The notes beneath the pieces are model-generated. The model was not told the DNA's origin. It searched no databases and was given only the letters and a program-made list of their open reading frames with translations. A program made the position numbers and the translations under genes. A DNA stretch of 64,000 bases from Populus alba (lineage: Eukaryota; Streptophyta; Magnoliopsida; Malpighiales; Salicaceae): contig NC_133287.1 in assembly GCF_005239225.2 (NCBI RefSeq), positions 7,235,493 through 7,299,492 on the forward strand, read 5' to 3'. This document shows, piece by piece, positions 31,147 through 42,689 of the stretch. The first letter of the stretch is position 1. Every line of letters begins with the position of its first letter.

Positions 31147-33370
31147 ATGAAGAGAATGTCATTAGAAAGTAATAGAGACAAGAGCGTTGCTAGTTTTTTT
31201 GACAACGCTTCTAATGAGCATGAGTCACTTGGTTCCCACCATGACAAGGCACCTCAGGCACAAGGATCCTCTCTTGACACAGGCTTATCGAGTGCGAGGA
31301 TGAATCGTGAAATGGATGTCCCTTCTAAGTAGGATGTATGTACTGGGAAGTATATTGCTTAGTGAAAGCCCTACTACAGCATGTAAGTTTGTTTTTCTTT
31401 CATGCACGATAAAAAAATAAACAATAATGAATAAAGTCTAAGTGACTAATTTCAATGAAAGAATGGAAATTCAAATTTATAAATGTTAAGGTTGTTTGCA
31501 TGATAACATCGGTGATGAAGTTATTGATGGACGTTCTTTTGTTTTAATGAAATCAGGTTTTCAAAATTCTTGAATGGAAACTAATGATTAATGCTTGTTT
31601 CAAAAAGTTCAAGGTAAGTACATATATAAATAATTTTTTTAATATTTAATTCAGATTGTTTTTTTATTTTTAATATATAATTATTTAATAAAATTGACAT
31701 GTAAGGAAAGTTTTATCGGAAGGAGGCTGACAGCGACATGGCTAAGAGAGTGTGGGAGATCATAGTGCCATTAAATGAGATTGAATTTAAATTGTGAAAT
31801 TTTATGTTTTATAATCTTAACCAATAATTTTTTTTTCTATGAACCAAATTGCGTGATTTCTGGTACAAAACCCAAAAAAATCAAAGAAATATGAAAAAGA
31901 TAAAAGTCTTCCGATTGGGAAGACATGGTCATATAGAGGGATTTCAGACCTCCATGCATCTCGAAAGGTATCTAGGATGCTTCTATCCATCACGTGGTGT
32001 CTAAGCATTTCTTGCAGTGGTTACATTTTAGTTTAAAGAACCAAACTAAGAAGATTCATGGTTTTATAACCACACACACTGACAGACCCATTATTTTTGT
32101 TTCGCATGCAAAGTAGGTGGTAAGATTTTATTTTATATGATAATTGTTTTTTTTAATTGTTGTATTATATGAAAAAATTTAACTAATAATAGTTTTCTTT
32201 TGTAGGTTATGGTGTTTTAATGCGATCCAAGACTGATTAAGCTTTTTGTTGAAACTCACATGTAAAATAAGGACCGTCGGAAAGGGGTACAACAACTCGT
32301 GGATAACCAAGTCTATAAGTTTTTGGTAAGTTGGATTTCAACATTTTTTAAAGTTATAATCCTTTTTTTATATTTGTGACTTTTTTTATGAAACATATAA
32401 CACCTGATTGTGTGAGAGATGTAGAGATAATTATTTAACCCAACTAAAACTCGATCCAAATTTCTAGTTAGAGGTTGGATCTACCAATGAACCCAATAGA
32501 AATCATTTCATAGTATCTCTAACACTACAGTCCAGGGTATATGGGCGGGCCATGGTGTCTCAACCGATGGTACCTCGAAATTAGAATTGAGCCATCAATC
32601 TTTGGTTGTCCAGAAAATTGTACAAAAACAGGTTCAAGCTGACACGGCCCAACCGAGAGATAAATTGAATGTCATCGAGTAGTTATTGGCAACCCTCATT
32701 GGTACTTGTGCTCCCCCGTCACCTCTTAGTTCCGGAAAGATCCATCTTCGTCTCCCCTTCCAGCTTTTGTCTACTAAATAGTTAAATTATATCTAATAAT
32801 ATTTTTTTTTAATTTAATAATACAAATATGCTTTTTAATCTTGGTATTATTTGTTTAAATTATTATATTTTAAAAAAATTACAAATAATACTAATAAAAT
32901 TACCAACAAAACAAGTTCCTCTAAGAGTTAGAAAAGATTACAAGACTTGTTACTTTTAGTCTTTTACTAATAAAATTACCGACAAAAACAAGTTCCTCTA
33001 AGAGTTAGAAAAGATTACAAGACTTGTTATTTTTACATGTAATTCTTTGATGGATTAATTCCATCGATAATATGTATATAATCATTGATGGATTTACCAA
33101 ATATTTATTTTGTTGGTAATATGCCATAGTCGCCCATGAATTTATTAACGGAATTAATGCTGGTAATTTTTTTTACGTGCTAATTCCATCTATAAATCCA
33201 TCTGTGATTTTATTAGTGATAGATTAATTGACAAAATAAAAATCATTGATGATATATGTTTTGATAATATGATTTTGTTCATTATTTCATCAATAATTTT
33301 ATTTTCAACTAAATTAGTATTTAAACACCGACAAAATATGTAATTGATGATCTTTAGTTTTCTAGTATTG
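31147..33370 (+). mobile_element. CACTA (En/Spm)-like transposon remnant
   Basis: Several coding scraps on the plus strand look like a decayed plant Transposase_24-type protein of CACTA elements: 31147-31332 (Ser-rich N-terminal piece), 31705-31795 (YRKEADSDMAKRVWEI) and 32226-32327 (DPRLIKLFVETHM, stop, NKDRRKGVQQLVDNQVYKFL). A C-terminal exon-like piece with VVQKIVQKQVQADTAQ ends near 32780. Downstream, sequence rich in imperfect GATGGATT/CATCGATAA motifs ends at 33370 with TTTTCTAGTATTG. That is the inverse of CAATACTAGAAAA, one base from a canonical CACTACTAGAAAA terminus. The left end was not found. Stops make it inactive. Confidence 0.5.
32890..33035. repeat. ~76-bp tandem duplication in the CACTA-like remnant
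   Basis: Copies at 32890-32965 and from 32966 share ACTAATAAAATTACC, AAGTTCCTCTAAGAGTTAGA and AAGATTACAAGACTTGTTA, with only a few substitutions and one inserted A. The near identity implies a recent event. Confidence 0.9.
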
Positions 33371-35050
33371 GTTTCAATAAATTGTTGTGAGGTTTTCACA
33401 CCATCATGACACCAAATTGGGAGATGCTTCACAATTTTAGCCATGTGCGATTTATGGGACATTGTTTCTTTTATTTAATTTTTAAGCACAAACGTTGTAG
33501 GCATATAGTCTAGTGGAATGGAAATGGAACTGCAGAGATGTAAAATTAATAGTATAAAAATCTGAGCGTAATTAGAAAGAATTACAGTTAAAATATAAAT
33601 TAATTAACAATTAAAAAAACCATTTATGATAAATTGGAATCTTCAAACAACTTGGACATGCACCCTGTTTATATTTTACCACTTATCATAAATGTTTTAA
33701 AAATATATAGAGGAAAATGTTTGAAGTCGTTGTTGATGATCTAGGTGCTATAGATACTATTCTTGGACAGCATGCTTTATTTTATAGATTTGTGCGTGTT
33801 TTTATATAGTTAAATATAAAATTATCCTAATTCCTACATGACAAATAAGGTTTGGTTTGGTTTGGTTTCCGTAACTAGATTTCGTTTCAACCTCTGACAA
33901 AGACAGGACAATTTAAAAGCTATATTTTGGGGTCTGCTCAAATGACAAATGAGTTTATTTTGTGTGTGAACGAACATCTCATGTTCAAGTCTAAAAACGA
34001 GTATAGGGAATAGGAAATTTATCATCACATTAACGCATTAAAAAAAAAACACTTAAAACATCAATTTAACATTTTTTAATTAATAAAATAATTTAAAAAC
34101 ATTTTGAGAAACAAGTTAAAAGATGTCGCCTCCTACAATCCTCAATATCAGAGCTATTTTTCATTTTTAATATATTTTTAAAAAGATTTTAATAAAATAC
34201 CATAATTAAAAAAAAGTAAAATAACACAATTTATTTATATTGTGATTGAGAAACATAATTTTTATTTAAAATAATAATATTTATTAAAAAATATTAGAGG
34301 CTTATTTGTTTTTGTGTTTTAAAAGTGTTTTTTAAAAAAATTTAAATTTTTTTTATTTTTTTATTAACTTTAAATAAATATATTTTTAATATTTTTAAAT
34401 TATTTTAATATATTGTATCATAAATAATTTTAAAAACAAAAATACCCATTTGGGTTCGCTTGTCTTCATAATCTTTTTACTAACTTTAAAAAAATATTTT
34501 TAATTAATTGTACTAACTTTAAAAAATATATATTCTCATGTCGGCCTGTTGCACGAGTACAATATATGACGAGGACAAGCTTGCGGGAACATTCAATCAA
34601 ACGCTACAGGAATAACTGCAAATCAATCCTAACATGCATAGTAAATAACAACTCAGTTCCTAAATTTATAACATTTTGCTAATTTTTCCAAATCTGCAGT
34701 TGTTTCACTTTCATCGTTGGATCGATTTCCGTTGTCAAATAAAATCCTGGAATCAGTTAAAAACCATGAAATAAGTTGAATTTGTTAACAGAACTTCTAT
34801 AAATGACTTCTGAATCATAAACTTGGAAATATAGTATTATAGAATTTGCTAGAACAAGGAAAGCTTGGGGAGAAACTAGCGAGAGTCTGAAAGGTTGAGG
34901 ACTGATATGCTAATTAATATATAACTTGGTGACTGAAGTGTAGTCTTACCGAAGCTAGAAAGGGAAATTTAAAACCTGACTCGTTAATTACTCTTCATTA
35001 ATATAGGAACACGTAAAGCTACGGAAGCAAAGCGAAAGCAAGTTAGCGTT
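33371..35050. other. Intergenic AT-rich DNA upstream of the LRAT-domain gene
   Basis: No gene is supported. A decayed AT-rich dispersed repeat lies at about 34295-34445. The final 200 bp has mixed composition and probably belongs to the downstream promoter. Confidence 0.5.
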
Positions 35051-35054
35051 CTTT

Positions 35055-35141
35055 CTCCACCCATCTCTTTCTTCTTTCTTTCTTTCTTTCTCTGTAATCT
35101 CAAAGCAAAGGAGGAAACGAAGAGTAAAGGCAAAGGAAGAA
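35055..35141 (+). promoter_or_regulatory. Pyrimidine-rich leader of the LRAT-domain gene
   Basis: A TTTC/CTTT-repeat tract (about 35060-35095) is followed by an A/G-rich leader directly before the ATG at 35142. Such Y patches mark core promoters and 5' UTRs in plants. No clear TATA box is seen close by. Confidence 0.4.
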
Positions 35142-37665
35142 ATGGGACTTCTTTCGAACAAGATCGATAGAGAGGTGTTAAAGCCAGGGGATCATATCTA
35201 CTCATGGAGAAACGCTTACTTATATGCCCATCACGGTCTGTCTCTCTATTTTACCTTTGTTTTTTGCTTTTTCGTGTTTTGTTTGTGTGATTGGTGTTTT
35301 GGATGCCCATTGGGATCAATTTTGTAAGGAAAATGATGTCTTGGCTTGTTTTTTGGCTGCCCTTTTTGTTTTCGGTATTTTAGATCAGTGTGGATACCCT
35401 TTTGGATTCAGGTTTGTGAAGCAATTGATGTTTTGGTGTGCTTTTAGGATGTCCATTTGATTTCTCATTGGTTTTTGACATTTTGAGAGCAGGATTAATA
35501 GTCTGTGAATGCAAAGGTGGGGGCTTTCTGATTGAGTGATGGGCATAAAATGGGTGGATTTAGGCCTTTACGTGCAATTGAGTTGGTGGGTAGTGATTAT
35601 AACTTTGAATTAACCAGACATTAATTTTTTACTGTTTTTGTGACGCCTTCTGTGTTGGAGTTACGTACTGCTGGCTGTTACAGGAAACGATTATAATGTC
35701 TGTTAATTAATCATAGTTTATAATGTCTGTTAATTGATCATAGTTAGATGCTTCTTTTTGGAGTTTTATTGGAAGTGATACAGAAATTGGTGGGAGTAGT
35801 TAAGATGTGGCTTAGAAACTTTAATTTTAAAACTTGGGATACAGTTATGGGCTGAATTAGTGTGAAAACCTTTGTGCATATAGTTCGATTGTCTTGTATA
35901 TTGTGACCAATTTGCTTGCTCAAACCAACCATTGTCTGGTTTGTGAGGTTGGTTCAGTGGTTTTTGGTATGATAATTAATGAGAAACTTTACTAGTTTGA
36001 AGAGGCTTCGTGTCTTTCGTTAGGGTTCAACCCTACTGGCCTGATTTGCATGGATCTTGTGAAATTTGTTTTGACAAGAGTAACTTGTTTTTTATCCAAT
36101 CCTTTGCTCTCTTATTCAATGTTTCCTTTAGGACTGGATGCATCTTTGACATTTTCAACTACATTATACGACTCTTGAATTTGGTTGAATTTACTGCTTC
36201 TTTGTTGTTTGTGCCTTTTTCATGCCATTGAATGCTAGCAAATGTATGTTTTTTTTCCCACTGGAATTTGGATGTTAATGATATTACCAAAGAATACCCA
36301 CGCCATATAGAATATAATCGTTATAATTTACAAGACTTTTGAGAGATAAAAATCAAAATTGGCATAGTTTCAATAGAATTTAAGTGTTATGGAGTCATGC
36401 TATCCATGGGCAATGATGTGATTCTGCAGGTAGCTTTTACATCTCAAAATAAATTAGCTCACGGGGAGGTGATTTGATCCGTGCATAAGTATCTTGTAAC
36501 TGCTAAAGACGCCTCTCTGCCTTTCATCAGATTGTTGTTGTGGTACAACTCCTCAAGGCTTTTTTCAGGTTGTTTCATACATGTAATTTTTGTTAGAATG
36601 TGTAGAGTTGTAATCTTTTCCATATGTACTGATGGATAGTTCCTATTCATTTTCTGCTTTGTCATGCTCTTTCTCAACTTTTAAATTTTGGCTCTATGAC
36701 TGTTTGTTTACATTGAGAGAGGGAGAGGGGGGGGCTTCTTCCATTAACTTCTGTAGGAGATCACGTGGAAGTCAAAGCTTAACTTCTGTTTCCTTTCCAG
36801 TTTTGGAGTTGCTATATTAATGACTCTACTCATTTCTTGCATTTTAGATTTTTCTTTCCAATGACCAAAATTGTCTTTATTAAGTATTTGAATTCTGTGC
36901 TATCTGATTCTGGTTATACACTCAAGATGTAGCATATGCTCGTGTGCATCTAGCTATTATTGTGCAATTCTGAGTTATGGATATGACATTAGCATTTTGA
37001 ACTTGCTTTTCTAATCAGTTCCTTATATGAAACTAGGCATATATGTTGGTGATGAAACGGTGATCCATTTCACTCGGGGAGGGGGCCAAGAAATTGGCAC
37101 AGGAACTGTGTTAGACCGATTTGTTTTCAGCTCATCTCCTGCTCATCCTTCAGATAATCCATGCCCAAAATGTGGTGATCAATCAAGGCTTGATGGTGTC
37201 ATCTCGTCCTGCATTGACTGTTTCCTCTCAGGTGGCGAGCTCTATCTTTTTGAGTATGATGTCTCAGCAGCTCTCTTCCTTGCTAAACCTCGAGGTGGTA
37301 CCTGCACCCTTGCCAAATCTGACCCACCAGAAGACGTCCTTCACCGTGCTTCCTTCCTCTTGCAGAATGGTTTTGGTGGATACAACATTTTCAAGAACAA
37401 CTGTGAGGATTTCGCAATCTACTGTAAGACTGGTTTGCTTGTTATTACTAATATTAGTGTTGGCCGAAGTGGGCAGGCTGCTTCCTTCTTAGCTGCTACT
37501 AGTGCTGTTGTTTCTTCACCACTTCGATTTTTGACAGCCAGCTTTAGCGGCCTGGCAGTTGTGGGATATGGGATGTATTGTGCCAGCCGGCTAGTTTCTG
37601 ATATCGGAGTACGTCGCGATGTGTCCAAAATCCCTGTTGAGCGGCTTATTGCCAGTTCTAGCTGA
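35142..37665 (+). CDS. NC/LRAT-domain protein, LEAD-SENSITIVE1-like
   Basis: Two exons, 35142-35235 and 37037-37665 (723 nt, 240 aa), joined in frame across a 1.8 kb intron. The start MGLLSNKIDREVLKPGDHIY and HHGIYVGD (His30/31) form the N-terminal half of an NlpC/P60-like LRAT fold. NNCEDFAIYC, with candidate nucleophile Cys154, forms the second half. Between them is a four-Cys cluster, Cys74-x2-Cys77-x12-Cys90-x2-Cys93, which could bind a metal. A hydrophobic stretch at about 186-210 (FLTASFSGLAVVGYGMYCAS) may anchor it to membrane. Plant members include LEAD-SENSITIVE1. The family is often called NC domain-containing or LRAT-like; its substrate in plants is not established. No damage is seen. 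Confidence 0.92.
35691..35744. repeat. 27-bp tandem duplication in the LRAT-gene intron
   Basis: The unit TTATAATGTCTGTTAATT followed by (A/G)ATCATAGT occurs twice head to tail, with one substitution between copies. Confidence 0.9.
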
Positions 37666-38621
37666 AATGAGTCAGAAGTTGTGGCTGCCCTGGCCAAGGA
37701 AAATTAACCTTATCTACCTAAAATAATTGTGAGTGTGTGGATTAAAAGAAATGCTGTATTGTGGTAGTTGCAACTCCAGCTGCTAAAACTCCCATTTTCA
37801 GTGATCTCCCATCGGCCTATTCATTGATGCCCTCGGGAAATATTGTGTATTTCGAAAATGTTTGTTATTGGAGTGAAATTGCTGATTCATGGACAAATAT
37901 TTTTGTGTGTTACTATTGGTAGCTTAATTTGGTGTCTGCTCCTGCTATGCTATCCTCCGCAAGCTATTTAAATGCTTCATGCATCAAAATATATACAAAT
38001 GTACGAAAGAAAGATATTCCTTGCAACCTCTATCTTGCATGGATAGTCAATGTTTGAGGGCTGACTATTGGACAGGACAGGCTCCCCCATGTCTGCTTAT
38101 CATTTAGTTAATAGATGTAGTTGCATCTCAAATAGAAGTGATTAACTGGGAAGGGGCATTCTTCATTTTTAATTGAAAACACATCTCCTAGTGCTCGTTG
38201 AAACGCAGGTGCGGTTGCCCCTTTGTTTTCAAATTAAAATGTTCTTAGTTTTGGAATGATGGTGCAATCGCAATCGTGCTCGCGTTTTCAAAAGCAGAGT
38301 CCGGACAACAAAGGTCCGGCATGCATAATGGGTAAGTTGTAATATCCTTGTACTCATTGTCAAGGACGAAATGAAGTGATTCCTCCTTCATTTGTAAAAT
38401 CATGGAGAAACCCTAGTTTCAACACATGCAATAAAGACGTAATGTTCAACTCAGAGCAGCTGAAGGCCTGATTTGGCAAATTTTAATAGTTGCGAGAGAG
38501 TGTTCCTGTGTTCAGGATATATATTTTGACTTGTAAACTCCTTCAAAAAGACTGGAAAAACCAGTTTTCTTTGTGCGGAGAAAACTATTTTAGAAAACAG
38601 CATGGAAAAGGAAAAGAACCC
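37666..38621 (+). other. 3' UTR and downstream flank of the LRAT-domain gene
   Basis: UTR-like mixed composition runs for a few hundred bases after the stop, then changes to intergenic DNA without recognisable coding content. Confidence 0.5.
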
Positions 38622-38624
38622 TAA

Positions 38625-39555
38625 TGCTCTGTTTGTTTCAAGGAAAACGAATTCCTGGAATTCGTTTTCCTTACTTTCCCATGTTTGGTAACAAACTGAA
38701 ACAGTAAGTCAACGGAAACTTAATTCCAGTCAACATACAATCACTGCTTTGAGAAAGGAAAGTGTTTTCCTTCGGTTAAAGAAAGGAAAACACTTTCCTT
38801 TGGCGTGCAAGTGAATTATAATTCACTTAGCAGCGAATTATAATTCACTTCTACAGTTTCACTGCTACTGTAGCAGCGAATTATAATTCACTGCTACTGT
38901 AGCAGTGAATTAAAATGCAGAGATGGCGAATTATAATTCACTGCTACAGTTCACAGTTACTGTAGCAGCGAATTATAATTCATTGCTACTGTAGCAGTGA
39001 ATTAAAATGCAAAGGTTATTTTATTTAAGTCCCGGGTTTTTGATTAATTAAGTCCTTAATTCTTTAATTAAACTCTTGATTTCATTAATTAAAATAATCT
39101 AAAATTTAATTAAATCAATTTCCAATTAAACCCTTGATTTAATTAATTAACCTAGTCAAGAGTTTAATTAAATCTTTAAACTTCCAATCATGTTGCCCTT
39201 AACCCAAATTTTAATTCATCCTTCATTTATTTTATTTTTATTTTTTATTTTTTTTTAAATAATAAAAATAAAAAAGGTCAAAATTGGGTTATGACAATTG
39301 TAAGTGATTAAATATTTTATATTAAATATTTTATATATATTAGATAAACTTGAAAAAAAATTTAATTCATTATTAAATTATTTTCCAGTTTATTTTCCAT
39401 AACACAACCAAACACTGGAAAGTGTTTTCCAGTTCATTTTCCATAACACTACCAAACATCGGAAAATACTTTCCCGGAATTCACTTTCCAGGAATTCACT
39501 TTCCCCGGAATTCACTTTCCAAAAGGAAACCACTTTCCTGCAAACAAACGGAGCC
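38625..39555. mobile_element. PIF/Harbinger-like non-autonomous element, 931 bp, TAA target duplication
   Basis: The left end TGCTCTGTTTGTTT is mirrored by the right end read in reverse, GGCTCCGTTTGTTT, with further imperfect pairing inward (about 19 of 25 positions). TAA flanks both ends (38622-38624 and 39556-39558), the 3-bp TWA duplication typical of PIF/Harbinger elements. No transposase ORF exists. The interior has GGAAAAC/GTTTTCC-rich subterminal arms and a striking palindrome array. The right 200 bp is related to sequence at 47845-48052. Confidence 0.75.
38806..39010. repeat. Palindrome array inside the PIF-like element
   Basis: The 12-nt perfect palindrome GAATTATAATTC occurs five times (38813, 38835, 38878, 38928 and 38970 starts). 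It alternates with the near-palindrome CTGCTACTGTAGCAG and with GTGAATTAAAATGCA. The whole block can fold into several overlapping hairpins. It is not coding. Confidence 0.95.
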
Positions 39556-39559
39556 TAAA

Positions 39560-40128
39560 TTACTACTGTTAAAACCTTCTGCTATATTGTGAAAAATTGC
39601 TTGCTTGGACCAACTATTGTCGGTTTTTGAGGTTTAGGGTCTAGTTGTTTTTGGCACCGCATCATGGAGAAACTTTTAAGAGTTTGATGGATGAAGCTTG
39701 GCTCCTTGCTCTAGGAATTCTAATGGCCTGGTTAAATGTTCATTTGAAAGTATGGTTGTAATTGTTTTTTAAAGTATTTTTTATTTAAAAATATATCAAA
39801 ATCATATTTTTTTTATTTTTTAAAAATTATTTTTGATATTAGTGCATCAAAATAATCTAAAAACACCAAAAAATATTAATTTGAAGTAAAAAATAAATAA
39901 AAATTAATTTTTTTTCAAAAACACTTTTGAAATGAAAAAACAAACACCCTAATATACATCTCTTAAAATTTGTTTTTACAAGAATAACTTGTTTATCATC
40001 CATACCCTTGCCTACAGGAAAAATCTGTGTCATTTTCAACTACACTGTATGGTTGTTCCTTAAGTTTGATAACATTTCCTGCTGTTTCCATGCCATTGAA
40101 TGCTAGCAAATGTATGTTTTCTGTCCCT
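39560..40128 (+). repeat. Displaced copy of part of the LRAT-gene intron
   Basis: This region is collinear with intron 1 of the LRAT-domain gene (about 35853-36259), about 3.8 kb upstream. Shared blocks include ACCAAC/ACCAACTATTGT with GGTTTTTGAGG, TGGAGAAACTTT-like text, AGAATAACTTGTTT, CATTTTCAACTACA and the 30-odd bases around CATGCCATTGAATGCTAGCA. An AT-rich repeat (39748-39950) interrupts the copy but is absent from the intron. It contains no exon. Confidence 0.85.
39748..39950 (+). repeat. AT-rich dispersed repeat inserted in the duplicated intron copy
   Basis: Full-length plus-orientation family member: TATGGTTGTAATTG at the left, AAAAATTATTTTTGATATTA and GCATCAAAATAATCTAAAAA in the core, and AACACTTTTGAAATG with AACAAACACC at the right. 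The paralogous intron at about 36040-36060 lacks it, giving a natural empty site. Confidence 0.85.
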
Positions 40129-40129
40129 C

Positions 40130-42269
40130 TACAATACACATCTTAATCATACAGTAAGAGGATACAAACCAGCCGACCTTATGATCATTTCCTATTGCCT
40201 TTTAGCAAATAATAATAATAATAATAGCTATGACTTGAAAATGAAGGTTTAATACAAAGTTTTGAAGGATCGATACCCTTCCAAAAGGTCACCCGGCAGC
40301 GGCCATAAATAGACCGCCGCATGCCATGGTGACCCACTATGATTCATTCTTTGAACCTGACTGGTTCACTTCCTGGTCATGCCATGCCAGTCTTGTTAAT
40401 TGGATCATGAAAAGGTGCCTAACTAAAGACCAGAGTTTAATATTATACTCGTCACATGGGCAAGAAATTAATCAATTTGGGTTCATCTTAAAAGGAAAAC
40501 CTTACAAAACAAATGATAAAGGTCGCATATGAATAGAATATGCCAATTAATAATTTTATTGACGAGTTAACTTGAGTTAATTTAAAACGGTGTTGTTTTA
40601 AAAAAATTAAAAATATTAAAACAATATTATACTTAAAAAGTGCTTCCAATTAAAATGGTGAGTATCCAAAATAATTTTTAAAAAAAAATCTAATAAACTC
40701 TTGGTACTTAAATACCAGCTTTCTTGTAGGTCCAACATTTATACCAGAATATTGACCATTAATTTTCAAGAATTTAAGTTTTTAGGATTATTGAAATACA
40801 ATCAAATCCTTTAAGGAATTTTACAAATTTAATATAAATTCCAATAAACCAACAAAAAATTTTAAAAACAATGCTAAAAACATTTTTCTCTCTCTCTCTT
40901 TTTTAAAATGCAATTTTTGTGAGGATTGGATTGTATGCAACAAGCGGAAAAAATCACCTTTTTACATGACTGAATTGACCTGGAATTTTTTATTTGATCA
41001 TATACCGAACTAAAGTCTACTAGTTTGACTCAAAAAACAAAACCTAAACTAGAATCCAAAACGAATCAAACTAAAAAAAAACATAAAATATCAAAAACTC
41101 TTTGTCAAAACCCCGGGAAAAAAAAAGAAAAAAAAAAACATGAAGAACATCGAAAAACATTCAACATGAAACCAGCAACATGAATTTCAAATCAAACTAG
41201 ATATGGATAAACAAAGTACACAAACATGTTGAAAATCATGCAGTGATCAATAATCTAGTATTTATACACTTTGATTATCACTCAAAAACCATGATTTTGT
41301 CGAAATGAGTTTCGGTTCAAAACTAAAACTCAATGATTAAAACTTATTGAAAACATGTTAATGATGAAAATAAACCCTAGATTATTAACTAATCAAGTTG
41401 CCCAAAGGATCCTGTACAAAGAATTAAACCAAGACTGGTCTAAATCAGAGGGCTAAGGCAATGTTCTTTTCAAAAACATTGCCCAACAAACCTAGAAAAT
41501 GGCCTTTTATGCCTCTAAAACATGTTTTCTTTGTTCCAACAAACCATATTATCACAACCAAACATATTTGAATAAAAAAAAACTAACAAACAGCATCAGA
41601 TCATCAAAATCATCCAAAAGATACCAAATCCAAAAACTATCAACTTAAAACAACCAACTTGTTTATTTAATAAGGATTCAAAATTAGTTTTCTAAACTTA
41701 TTTTGGTCATGAACATGTCTTGCTAATATGGGATAAACATCATTGCTTAAGTTAAACTAAAACAACACTATTTTATCTAGAAGAAACAACTTAAATAGAA
41801 GACTTTGACACATCAAAAACATAATAAAAAAAATCTTTAGAAAACAAATTAAACTATCATAGTAACAAAAAGGACAACCACAACACTACTTATCAAGCAT
41901 TCCAAACTCCATTTCCATGTTTGTAAACATAATTATAGACCAAATAACAATAACAATAACAATAATAATAATAATAATAAAAACAACTCACGATAGGCCA
42001 CACAGACTCCACTTTTAGATTGGAAAGTAATACATTTAAGCTCCTAGAGTAGCTATTATTCTCTTTACTTTTTTTTTTTGTCAAGTCTTGCTTCCATAAG
42101 TTTGTTACCCTTTCAAAATTTAATAAATCCTTGTGTTAGGCTCTTAAACCTTCCCACTTAGATTTTTTTTATCAATATTTTCTCTATTTTTTCTCTTTTT
42201 TTTTTTTGTTATGATTTTGCAGAGGGTATTTATAGGGTTGCTAATTTTGCCAATTTTATATGTTTGGGT
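40130..42269. other. Intergenic DNA, repeat-derived
   Basis: No gene is recognised. A 68-codon ORF at 40326-40532 has ordinary composition (starts MVTHYDSFFEPDWF) but no domain I know. From 40900 the DNA is A-rich and LTR-like, with an (AAC/AAT)n microsatellite at about 41945-41983. Confidence 0.4.
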
Positions 42270-42585
42270 CATCCACTACCAATTTTTCTTTATGTATATC
42301 CTCTTGTATTTTGGATTTTTCTTTTCTTTTTTCTTGATTTTTTTGGAGTCAAAAGTGGGTAACAATAGATGCCCTCTCTTTACGTTTTAGTCCTCCAACT
42401 TTTCCACTTGTCACTTTGGTCCTTCACTACTAACTTGAGCAATCTTTTAGGTTTTCTTCATGTATATCCTCTTGTATTTTGGATTTTTGCTTTCTATTTT
42501 TTCTCTCTTTTTTCTCTTGATTTTTGTGGGGTCGAAAGTAGGTAACAATAGATGTCTAGATGTCCCCTCTTTACAATGCTTGTGA
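42270..42585. repeat. ~178-bp direct duplication
   Basis: Two copies (about 42270-42400 and 42447-42585) share TGTATATCCTCTTGTATTTT, then GGATTTTT with a T/C-rich stretch, AAAAGT(G/A)GGTAACAATAGAT and a CCCTCT(C/T)TTTAC end. Possibly LTR-derived, but no LTR boundary was established. Confidence 0.85.
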
Positions 42586-42689
42586 AGCAAAATCTCATCA
42601 AGATTTTGCATAATGAGTTTATAAAGAAAAAATATTCGTCGGACTTGCTGGGTAGTCCACCCATCTTAGAGTTCCAAAAACTTTGCTTT

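Noticed and set aside
35224..35460. Hydrophobic ORF after exon 1 of the LRAT-domain gene
   Set aside because: It is intron sequence: the donor at 35236 joins in frame to 37037, restoring the conserved HHGIYVGD motif.
38806..39010. CRISPR-like array
   Set aside because: The repeats are palindromes with irregular spacing inside a TIR element in a plant nuclear genome. There are no unique equal-length spacers and no cas genes.
40326..40532. 68-codon ORF with ordinary composition downstream of the LRAT-gene intron copy
   Set aside because: No family recognised, no splice partner or promoter seen. Left as unproven.
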